A stretch of DNA of 64,000 nucleotides, taken from Rhyacichthys aspro. Lineage: Eukaryota; Chordata; Actinopteri; Gobiiformes; Rhyacichthyidae. Position numbers and translations under genes: made by a program. Shown here piece after piece: positions 22,865-32,541 of the stretch. How positions within the stretch are numbered: the stretch's first letter is position 1; every line of letters starts with the position of its first letter. The notes below the pieces were generated by a model. It did no database searches. It was given only the letters and a program-made list of their open reading frames with translations, and was not told the DNA's origin. The stretch is from assembly GCA_036850595.1 (NCBI GenBank), contig CM072163.1, forward strand, positions 204,141 to 268,140. The letters are read 5' to 3'.

Positions 22865-23100
22865 CGTTTAAAGTCGCGCTGTTTCTCGCGATAAGTGTCA
22901 AAAAGTTAAAAAGAGGAGTTTAAGAGACAAAAAAGTGGAAAAAAAAGTAGAGAATCCTTCGGTTTCGTGGGACATTGAGGCGGATAAAAAGAGAGTGAGG
23001 CTCACGAGCTGCAGCCCAGAGCAGCGCGAGGAGGGTGTCACCTTTCTGACGTCAGCGGTCACACCTGCTTCAGGAAACGAGACAGGCACGAGGAAAGGAG
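22865..23100 (-). promoter_or_regulatory. CpG-rich promoter and putative first exon with consensus CRE
   Basis: A CpG-rich island in AT-rich surroundings. It contains the palindromic CRE TGACGTCA (23047-23054) and, on the minus strand, CTCGCGATAAGTG / CGCGACTTTAAACG ending in a donor GTGAGA after 22865. This suits a TSS and non-coding exon 1 for the myomegalin-like gene. The plus-strand ORF at 22935-23174 has no recognisable content. Confidence 0.4.
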
Positions 23101-23204
23101 GGAAGGAAAGGAGGGAAGGAGGTAAAGAAGGAAGGAGTGGATCAGGTCTGAACCAGGACGAAAAATGGATTTAAGCAGGTTTAAATCGAGATTAAACTGC
23201 ATCT

Positions 23205-23910
23205 AAACTCTGGACTAAACTAGGACTAAACCAGGACTAAACCAGGACTAAACCTGGACTAAACCAGGTCTAAACCAGGTCTAAACCAGGACTAAACCAG
23301 GACTAAACCAGGTCTAAACCAGGTCTAAACCTGGACTAAACCAGGTCTAAACCTGGACTAAACCAGGTCTAAACCAGGTCTAAACCAGGACTAAACCAGG
23401 ACTAAACCAGGTCTAAACCAGGTCTAAACCAGGACTAAACCAGGTCTAAACCAGGACTAAACCAGGTCTAAACCAGGTCTAAACCAGGACTAAACCAGGT
23501 CTAAACCAGGACTAAACCAGGTCTAAACCAGGTCTAAACCAGGACTAAACCAGGACTAAACCAGGACTAAACCAGGTCTAAACCAGGACTAAACCAGGTC
23601 TAAACCAGGACTAAACCAGGTCTAAACCAGGTCTAAACCAGGACTAAACCAGGACTAAACCAGGTCTAAACCAGGACTAAACCAGGACTAAACCAGGTCT
23701 AAACCAGGTCTAAACCAGGACTAAACCAGGACTAAACCAGGACTAAACCAGGACTAAACCAGGTCTAAACCTGGACTAAACCAGGTCTAAACCAGGACTA
23801 AACCAGGACTAAACCAGGTCTAAATCAGGACCAAACCAGGACTAAACCAGGACTAAACCAGGACTAAACCAGGTCTAAATCAGGACCAAACCAGGTCTAA
23901 ACCAGGTCTA
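23205..23910. repeat. 11-bp minisatellite array upstream of the CRE promoter
   Basis: AGGACTAAACC / AGGTCTAAACC units with a few CTGGACTAAACC variants, about 0.7 kb, ending shortly before the left limit of the inverted duplication. Confidence 0.92.
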
Positions 23911-23914
23911 TGGG

Positions 23915-25094
23915 GTTTATTTTTATACATTTTTATGTGGTATGAATGTTCACTGTTGGCTGTAAAACAAATGGCCTTCTGGGGAAAAAAAACGACAAAT
24001 CTGGCAAAAGAGCAAAAATAAGAGAGAGTCGAGACTAAACTGAATCTTAAATCCTTCCCCAGGATTAAATCTAGGGCTAAATTAAAAGTAAACCGTGACT
24101 AAAATCTAGGTCAAACCCTGGATTAAAACTGAAACTGGACCAAGACTAAAATAAAACCAGCCTTGTGACTAAACCAGAAGCAGACCAAGACTGAACCAAA
24201 CTAAAACAAAGACTAATCAAGGCCTAAACATTTAAAAACATCTCTCACTGAAGTCTTTTTTCTGAATCACTTTGAGCCTCGTTGAAACCTCTGTCCTGCG
24301 TCTGTATCCGTTCACACTCGAGTTCATTAAAGAAAATCAATGTTTGTTTGTTAGAAGCTGATCATGTGTGAAGGACAAACCACAAACAATACATGTCCTC
24401 AATCCCACATGTGCTGAATATCCTGTAAAAATTAGTGAAATTTAGGTGTTTTTACATTAAAAGTGCTTCAAAAAACACCTTCTGTTTTAAATCAATTATT
24501 AAAGCACATCTTGTCCCATTTGTTTTTTACCTAAAGTGGGTCAAAAATGATGTGAATTTTAATTTAAAGAACTCAAAGTAATGCAAGATGTGCACGTATC
24601 AGCAAAGAAAGTCCAGCAGAGGGCAGTATTTCTCTTGATAAATCTGTAAGATCACTGTAAAAACTCAGTAAAAGTGGTAAATTTCACATTTGGAACGTCA
24701 CGACTATAGATTTTAACACTATCATAGAAAAAAGACTGGGAATAAAAAGAGGTGGAGGTATCGAGCTAATGCTAAATGCAACAAATAATGCTAATTGAAT
24801 TAATAATATCCTGCTTTTTCAGTTACTTCCTTCTCCACTCTCTTTAAAAAGTTCATTAAAGCCCATTGTTCCTCTGTACATCTCTGTATTCACTAAAAAA
24901 GCCCCAGGAGTTGTTAATGCAAGGAGGCGGGGCTTCACACCTGTCAATCACCAAATCAGGAAGATGATTGGTGCTGAGGTCACGTGGGGCTCGGGCAGGA
25001 AAAATAAGATTTTTTTGGCTTTTTTTGTGGCAACAGATGTTTGATGTTTGACATTTCTTCAGCACAAAACACAAATAATCAACTTTTCTGGTCT
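23915..25094. other. Intergenic DNA between the myomegalin-like promoter and the ppt2 3' end
   Basis: Loose CTAAACC relics occur at 24.05-24.2 kb. From about 23980 on, the sequence is matched by the inverted copy ending at 64000. No exon was seen; the minus-strand ORF at 24856-25074 is conserved in the second copy only because the whole segment is duplicated. Confidence 0.5.
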
Positions 25095-25100
25095 TTTATT
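25095..25100 (-). terminator. Likely ppt2 polyadenylation signal (left copy)
   Basis: AATAAA on the minus strand (ending TTTTCAAAATAAAAGACC), just beyond the 37-bp VNTR and about 1.0 kb after the stop codon. The same signal is retained at 63002-63007 in the second copy. Confidence 0.45.
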
Positions 25101-25249
25101 TTGAAAATAACCCGACTTTTCACAAAAATGGGAACTGTACATTAAACGACAAAATATACACAGAAATAATAAGGGCTGCACCTTTTTAGAAAACATTACA
25201 TATGTGATAAAACTATGAAGAAACTGGGATTATGGGAAAAGTTGAATCA

Positions 25250-26113
25250 CTGTTATGTCCGGGTCGTGGTGCGTTCAGGTGAACCACTGTCATGTCAGGG
25301 TCGTGGTGCGTTCAGGTGAACCACTGTCATGTCCGGGTCGTGGTGCGTTCAGGTGAACCACTGTCATGTCCGGGTCGTGGTGCGTTCAGGTGAACCACTG
25401 TCATGTCAGGGTCGTGGTGCGTTCAGGTGAACCACTGTTATGTCAGGGTCGTGGTGCGTTCAGGTGAACCACTGTCATGTCAGGGTCGTGGTGCGTTCAG
25501 GTGAACCACTGTTATGTCAGGGTCGTGGTGCGTTCAGGTGAACCACTGTCATGTCAGGGTCGTGGTGCGTTCAGGTGAACCACTGTCATGTCAGGGTCGT
25601 GGTGCGTTCAGGTGAACCACTGTCATGTCCGGTTCATGATGCATTCAGGTGAACCACTGTCATGTCAGGGTCGTGGTGCGTTCAGGTGAACCACTGTTAT
25701 GTCAGGGTCGTGGTGCGTTCAGGTGAATCACTGTCATGTCAGGGTCGTGGTGCGTTCAGGTGAACCACTGTCATGTCCGGTTCATGATGCATTCAGGTGA
25801 ACCACTGTCATGTCAGGGTCGTGGTGCGTTCAGGTGAACCACTGTTATGTCAGGGTCGTGGTGCGTTCAGGTGAATCACTGTCATGTCAGGGTCGTGGTT
25901 CGTTCAGGTGAATCACTGTCATTTCTTGACCATGGTGCATTCAGGTGGTGGTGCGTTCAGGTGGTGGTGCGTTCAGGTCATGGTGCGTTCAGGTGGTGCG
26001 TTCAGGTGGTGCATTCAGGTGGTGGTGCGTTCAGGTCATGGTGCTTTCAGGTGGTGCGTTCAGGTGGTGCGTTCAGGTCGTGGTGCGTTCAGGTGAGGGT
26101 CGTGGTGCGTTCA
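25250..26113. repeat. 37-bp VNTR at the ppt2 stop codon and 3' UTR (left copy)
   Basis: 37-base units containing GTGCGTTCAGGTGAACC and CACTGTCATGTCAGGGTCGT run from about 25250 to 25940, followed by shortened units (GGTGGTGCGTTCA, 10-13 bases) to the stop codon. On the gene strand the array starts with the very bases that encode the end of PPT2 (CTCACCTGA). Confidence 0.9.
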
Positions 26114-29100
26114 GGTGAGCCACTTCTGGATGCAGCTGGTGAACACTGTGTAGTTCGAGTGCCAGGAGGTGTGTGGGACTCCAGAGTGAACACAGAGTGA
26201 GACATCACCTCGAGCGTAGAGCGTCTTCAAACCAAACACGTCTCTGACAAAAAACTGGACACAACAGAAAAACGTCTCAGACAGAAACCTCTGAAGTCCA
26301 GTCCAAGTCCAGTCCAAGTCCAGTCCAAGTCCAGTCCAGGTCAGGTCCAGGTCAGGTCCAAGTCAGGTCCAAGTCCAAGTGAAGTCTGAGTGTGGTTCAA
26401 GTCCAAGTGAAGTCTGAGTCTTTGGTTCAAGTCCAAGTGAAGTCTGAGTCTTTGGTTCAAGTCCAAGTGAAGTCTGAGTCTTTGGTTCAAGTCCAAGTGA
26501 AGTCTGAGTCTGGTTCAAGTCCAAGTGAGTCTGGTTCAAGTCCAAGTGAAGTCTGAGTCTGGTTCAAGTCCAAGTGAAGTCTGAGTCTGGTTCAAGTCCA
26601 AGTGAAGTCTGAGTCTTTGGTTCAAGTCCAAGTCCAGTTACAAGTGTTTTTATATTTTTTCGAGTCAGAAGAGGATTTATATTCCCAGAGAACCCACAGC
26701 TGCTGCGTCTCGTTCCTGTTGGAGTTATTTTTATTAAACCTGAGGTGGTGTTGTGAACAGAAATGTAACCCACCTCCTGGTTCCTCATTTCCACCACGGT
26801 TTCGTTGCTGTTGTAAAACCCGAAGTGACTGAGAACAGAAAGAGGAAACGGTGAAAGAGAAATGAAGTTTCAGTTTTAAACTCAGTGGGAACTGTATCAA
26901 AAACACAGAATAAACATAAAGAGGAACTGTTGTTGGTTCACGTTTCTGGGGAATATTATTTACATCACGCACCACATTTGTTTTCTTATATTTCTGTCTT
27001 TGTCTCTTTTGTGTTCATAACATGTTGTGTATGTGTGGACAGACTGAGAGAGGTTTGAAGCCATGGATCCAGGTGGATGTGTAGAGGTCAAATGGTGATG
27101 GCTCTTGTTGTGGTGCATTGTGGGAAAGTGAGTTTGTAATAAACCTGGACTGCCACGGAGTGATGACCCCATCGTCTGGACCTCCGACCAGAACCAGCTT
27201 CTGGATCCGCAGGAAGTTCTCCCTCCAAACTGAAACACAATAAAGTCCTGGTTTAGTCCTGGTTTAGACCTGGTTTATTCCTGGTTTAGACCTGGTTTAG
27301 TCCAGGTTTAAATCTGGTTTAGGCAAGGTTTAGACCCGGTTTAGTCCTGGTTTAGTCCTGGTTTAGACCTGGTTTAGACCTGGTTTAGTCCTGGTTTAGA
27401 CCTGGTTTAGTCCTGGTTTAAATCTGGTTTAGACCTGGTTTAGACCCGGTTTAGATCTAGTTTAATCCTGGTTAAGTCCTAGTTTAGATCTAGTTTAGTC
27501 TTGGTTTAGTCCTGGTTTAGTCCTGGTTTAGATCTAGTTTAGTCCTGGTTGAGATCTAGTTTAATCCTGGTTTAGTCCTGGTTTAGACCTAGGTTAGTCC
27601 TGGTTTAGATCTAGTTTAATCCTGGTTTAGTCTTGGTTTAGATCTAGTTTACTCTTGGTTTAGTCCTGGTTTAGTCCTGGTTTAGATCTAGTTTAATCCT
27701 GGTTTAGTCCTGGTTTAGTCCTGGTTTAGATCTAGTTTAATCCTGGTTTAGTCCTGGTTTAGTCCTGGTTTAGATCTAGTTTAATCCTGGTTTAGTCTTG
27801 GTTTAGATCTAGTTTACTCTTGGTTTAGTCCTGGTTTAGTCCTGGTTTAGATCTAGTTTACTCTTGGTTTAGTCCTGGTTTAGTCCTGGTTTAGTCCTGG
27901 TTTAGTCCTGGTTTAGTACTGGTTTAGACCTGGTTTAGTCCTGGTTTAGTCCTGGTTTAGTCCTGGTTTAGTCCTGGTTTAGATCTAGTTTACTCTTGGT
28001 TTAGTCCTGGTTTAGTCCTGGTTTAGTCCTGGTTTAGTCCTGGTTTAGTCCTGGTTTAGTCCTGGTTTAGTCCTGGTTTAGATCTAGTTTAATCCTGGTT
28101 TAGTCTTGGTTTAGATCTAGTTTACTCTTGGTTTAGACCTGGTTTAGTCCTGGTTTAGATCTAGTTTAATCCTGGTTTAGTCCTGGTTTAGTCCTGGTTT
28201 AGATCTAGTTTAGTCCTGGTTGAGATCTAGTTTAATCCTGGTTTAGTCCTGGTTTAGTCCTGGTTTAGATCTAGTTTAGTCCTGGTTTAGATCTAGTTTA
28301 ATCCTGGTTTAGTCCTGGTTTAGTCCTGGTTTAGATCTAGTTTAGTCGTGGTTTAGTCCTGGTTTAGATCTAGTTTAGTCCTGGTTTAGTCCTGGTTTAG
28401 ATCTAGTTTAGTCCTGGTTTAGATCTAGTTTAATCCTGGTTTAGTCCTGGTTTAGTCCTGGTTTAGATCTAGTTTAGTCCTGGTTTAGATCTAGTTTAAT
28501 CCTGGTTTAGTCCTGGTTTAGTCCTGGTTTAGATCTAGTTTAGTCGTGGTTTAGTCCTGGTTTAGATCTAGTTTAGTCCTGGTTTAGTCCTGGTTTAGAT
28601 CTAGTTTAATCCTGGTTTAGTCCTGGTTTAGTCCTGGTTTAGATCTAGTTTAGTCCTGGTTTAGTCCTGGTTTAGATCTAGTTTAATCCTGGTTTAGTCC
28701 TGGTTTAGTCCTGGTTTAGATCTAGTTTAGTCGTGGTTTATCCCTGGCCTAGACCTGGTCTAGACCTGGTTTCTGTACCGTTCAGGTCTTTATGGTCCGA
28801 GTCTCCGTTGATCAGAGCCAGGAAGTCGTTGTGTTGAATGAACAGTTTTCTGTGATGAGGATCTGAGAAAAGGCAGAATATAAACGATTAGATTAAAGTC
28901 TGAGTAAAAATCCTGATAAATGTGATTTTTATGTTTTTCTGACCGTTCCAGAAGTTGCAGATGGACACAGTCTGACCCAGTTTATTGTAACACACTCTGA
29001 ACACGTTCTTCTTCATGTATTTAGGAAAAACCCATTTTAAATAATCAGTGTCTGGAGGAAAACAAGAGAAAAGACAACGTTTAAGCCTCGAGAGTGAGTT

Positions 29101-30810
29101 GTGTGTCGTTGGAAGTGTTTAAATACATGAATCAGCCCTGTTTGGTCCTGACCTCCGTACTGTCCCGCCAGAGGACACGACAGAGCGATGAAAGTGTGGA
29201 CGTTATGGTTGGGAATAACCGACAGGAGCGCTCTGCAGATCAGCCCACCTGAAGCAGACACATTAACAAACAGAGAACCACTGATATTAACTTTAAAAAC
29301 AACTCTGGAAGTGTTCAGGGGCCGCAGCTGTAAAAAAGGGGACGAAGATGGCTTTTATTCAATTTCAAATTTAAGGTTTATCTTTCATCTTTGTCTTTAT
29401 CTTTAACATGACTTTCCTCTTTTTATGGAAACTGGTTTTAGTTGGATTTATCAGGTTTGAATGGATTTGATCAGGTTTTATTTATTACAGGCTTTGTTCC
29501 AAAAACTGGCTTAAGATTTCATGAACAAATAAAATAAATCTGATTCAAAATTCATCTAAAACCCAAATCTCCAACTAAAACCTGTTCAAATCTGAGTAAA
29601 ACCTGTTCAAATTAATCTTAAACCTGTTTAAATACAAATAAAACTCATTCAAATCCAACTTAAACCTGTTCAAATACAAATAAAACTCATTCAAATCCAA
29701 CTTAAACCTGTTTAAATCTAATTAGTGCAAAAATATCACCTACTACATTTTTTGAAGGGTCACATAAAACATGGCAAAGGGCCACATCCAGCCCCCGGGC
29801 CTTGAGTTTGACATGTGTACTGAGTCTCTTTCACTGCTTTAGGTTTGAACCAGTTTGTTCAGTGTTATTTTGTTATGTACCTGAGTGAAACAGGACCAGT
29901 CACATACTTCTGCTTTAACAGTAACAACATTTGTCTAACTTCAGGTTTTCTTTTGTGAAGTAGATCTAGAGTGAGACCTTGAGAGAAGCAGATGAGGTGG
30001 ACTCCGTCGCTCGATCGGTTCATGATGGGTTCAATGGCGGCTCTAAAAGCCTGGACCTGTTTCCAGAGCGGCGTGATGCTGAAGAGGTCGTCGTACAGAT
30101 CCACCACGTTCACCTCGGCTCCGGGGTTCACCTGAAACAAACAAACAAACAACAACAGATCTGATACTGGTCTGCTCCAGGATCACTTCCTGTTACAGAG
30201 TGATGTAGAAAAGTAACCAAGGGTGTCCACACATTTACCTTAAAACCCCCACATTTGATCAGACGCCGACAGTGTATTTATTCTTATTTCACAGGTTTTA
30301 GTTGGATTTGAACAGGTTTTGATTGGATTTTTTGGCAAATTCAAATAATTCTTCATTAAATAAATCTAAAACATGTTCAAATCCAACAAAAACCTGTTTA
30401 AATCCAACTAAAACCTGCTCAAATCCAACTCAATCCTGTTCAAATCCAATTAAAACATGTTCCAATCCAACTAAAACCTGTTCAAATCCAACTCAATCCT
30501 GTTCAAATCCAACTTAAACATGTTCCAATCCAACTAAAACCTGCTTAAATCCAACTAAAACCTGTTCAAATCCTCTGATGCGTTGTATTTTGTATGTTGT
30601 TAGTGAATGAATGCAGTCAAACAGGACTTAACTCAAAGTTTGACTGAGTCTTACCTTCTGAATGAATGAAGACAGGGTTTTGAACTGCTTGGGTCCATCG
30701 AAGAGGCCGTGTACGATTATCACAGGTCTGTGGGCCTCAGTGGAGCCGCTGAACCAGGACTGGAGCAAAAACAGAGGCAGTAAACCGAGGCAGGACATCC
30801 TCATCTCCAC
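26111..30810 (-). CDS. ppt2: Palmitoyl-protein thioesterase 2, complete, left copy
   Basis: Minus-strand exons: 30655-30810, 29978-30131, 29153-29248, 28944-29051, 28779-28862, 27145-27229, 26774-26828, 26111-26254 (TGA). They sum to 882 nt, 293 residues, against 302 in human PPT2. The N-terminus is a signal peptide (SCLGLLPLFLLQSWFSGSTEA), then HRPVIIVHGLFDGPKQF. The catalytic triad is visible: Ser102 in CFSQGG, Asp219 in GGPDDGVITPW and His274 in PHTSWHSN, equal to human S111, D228, H283. PPT2 is a lysosomal alpha/beta-hydrolase that cleaves acyl-CoA-type thioesters. Intron 5 and intron 7 are largely minisatellite. An upstream ATG at 30964 opens a short overlapping frame that may be a uORF. 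The gene is divergent to dhx16. Confidence 0.95.
26285..26635. repeat. 30-bp VNTR in ppt2 intron 7 (left copy)
   Basis: 30-base units containing TTCAAGTCCAAGTGAAGTC and GAGTCTTTGG, with shorter versions lacking TTTGG, and a TCCAGTCCAAG sub-array next to exon 8. Ten codons long, so it reads as a 10-residue repeat in non-coding frames. The second copy (60285-60975) has about twice the length. Confidence 0.9.
27240..28765. repeat. 11-bp minisatellite filling ppt2 intron 5 (left copy)
   Basis: GGTTTAGTCCT / GGTTTAGATCTAG units fill nearly the whole intron between exons 27145-27229 and 28779-28862. Same 11-base family as 20.2-23.9 kb in the opposite orientation. The second copy (58735-59675) is about 0.6 kb shorter. 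Confidence 0.92.
29315..29820. mobile_element. hAT-type MITE relic with internal 21-bp units, ppt2 intron 2 (left copy)
   Basis: Right end CCCCCGGGCCTTGAGTTTGA followed by CATGTGTA, as in the element at 19666-20016. Also shared are AAAAATATCACCT and GGCAAAGGGCCACAT. The left terminal repeat is missing (begins near CAGGGGCCGCAG). Between the ends are AAATCCAACTAAAACC-type units. The counterpart is at about 57685-58185. Confidence 0.7.
30290..30570. repeat. 21-bp minisatellite in ppt2 intron 1 (left copy)
   Basis: Units of the AAATCCAACTAAAACC family with both orientations present at the left end (GATTTGAACAGG). Matched at 56935-57210. Confidence 0.85.
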
Positions 30811-32541
30811 GGAGCTTCAAATACAGACTGAAGGGAAGACGCTGCTGCTCTGAGACAAACCCGGTCTGTTTCACTTTGAGTTTATAGAAAAACACTTCCT
30901 CATTCATCTCTGTGGCTGAAACTATAGGTCTTTGATCAAACCACCCCTTCATCTGGGATTGCATTTACATTAACTGTGAAAGTGAAAGCGTCTAGATCAA
31001 CGGAGAGTCGTTTCTGGAGAGCATTTAGTTAAAGTTAATGAGTTAATTCAAGATAATGAGCTCTCACAGTTGAGGATAATGGCATTACAATGAGCCCCAA
31101 TGCAAACAATGAGAGATATTTAAATAAAGTAATGAAAATCCTACATTGAGACTCCTCATTTTACTATAATGAGGAAAAAACATGCACTGCAATCGCTAAC
31201 ATCACAGATTATACCATAGTAAACCATTTTGCTGCAGTAGGGAGTTATATATGTCAAGTGTACATATACATATACATAAAACATTTATCATTTTTATGCA
31301 TTTGTAAGGCTTTCTCAGTATCCTTTTCAAAAAGAGAGAAAAAAACAAGCATTTTTTTCAAATAACTACAATCTAACAGTGACATATTTTTATTCCTATC
31401 TTTTGTGCTTCTTATTTTAATGCTTTGGGACTAAAATGGACAGTTAAATGAATAACTGGCTCGTATATAAATGTAATTTGTGCCTAATTAAATAAAAACT
31501 CCCTTCCCTGTTCAGTACAGCCGTGTTCTTAATATTGCTGAAGCTCCGTTCCAGCAGAGGGCGCTGGTTAGCACGCAGCTAGCTTAAACAACAGGAAATG
31601 GACGGATGCGGAAACAGAACCCGTGACGTATTTCCGGTTTTTGACTTCAGCATGGACAAAGTTAGCACAAACACGAACGTAGTGCTCTGTTTAACAAGTT
31701 TTATTTAATTAAACTAAATAAAATGCACTCGTAAACGACTAAATGACCATGTTCGGTTGAAGAAGGTTTATTAAAAAGAACGCAGTAAGCACAAAGTGAA
31801 AAAAGAATCTTAATTGTTGCAAAGTTAGCCGCTGGAGCTAAACCGCTTCTGTCACAACAACAACGTCCGACAGAAAAAAGCGGTAAGTTGCTTTTTATTA
31901 TGCCACTAAGTTTCATTTTTTTCATACCGATGTGTAGCCCCATTCAAGGTTTTTCAAGATTTTTAGAGGCTTTTTGAGAACCAGGCTACTTTCAAATGTC
32001 CCAAAGATGAGACTCCTGATTTAAGCAAAATGACAAGTAAAGCATTATGCTCTTTTAAACTTTTAAGCACTCTGTAGTTTGGGTGGACACCTTGACTACT
32101 GTTTTATGAAGATACATGACATTTAGCCGTAGATATAAGTAAGTTATCTGAATTTTAATGCTTTATTTGTGTTGTTATTATCGAGGTATTTGTGGACCTC
32201 AACTGAGAAACCTGCAGGAAACACTGAAAGGAAAAACCAGTCTTGTTGTTGTTGATAAATCATAGACTTTTACTTTAAGTCAAGTGCCATTTCTATTTGT
32301 TTCATAATGTTGAACAGAAAGCTGATTAGTGGAAACAGTGTTACCATCATTGGATTCAGTGGATATGCTAAATACTTAGATATTCCAGCTTCTTTTTGCA
32401 GTACTCTAGTTCAGGCTCACAACCAGAGGTGACAGAGCTTTTTAACTGCTGCGCGGTGGAACATCAATCACTCCAGTTTACCAGATTCCTTAAATGCTGT
32501 CTTCATTGACTGTCTCCTGACATCTTCTCTCCTCAGACACG
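30811..32541. promoter_or_regulatory. Divergent ppt2 / dhx16 promoter region
   Basis: The two genes are head-to-head. On the dhx16 side TGACGTAT (31624-31631) and TTTCCGGT (ETS core, 31631-31638) lie ahead of a probable non-coding exon ending at 31882 with donor GTAAGT. The partner acceptor (CTCCTCAG) ends at 32536, 5 bases before the dhx16 ATG. Exact starts are not defined. On the ppt2 side no clear core element was recognised. Confidence 0.5.

Noticed and set aside
25250..25940. Regular 37-bp repeats reminiscent of a CRISPR array
   Set aside because: There are no unique spacers: units are directly tandem, in a eukaryotic 3' UTR.
30737..30964. 75-codon frame upstream of and overlapping the ppt2 start (also at 56536-56763)
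   Set aside because: It overlaps the signal-peptide exon in another frame and has no family content; at most a uORF, identical in both copies only because the segment is duplicated.
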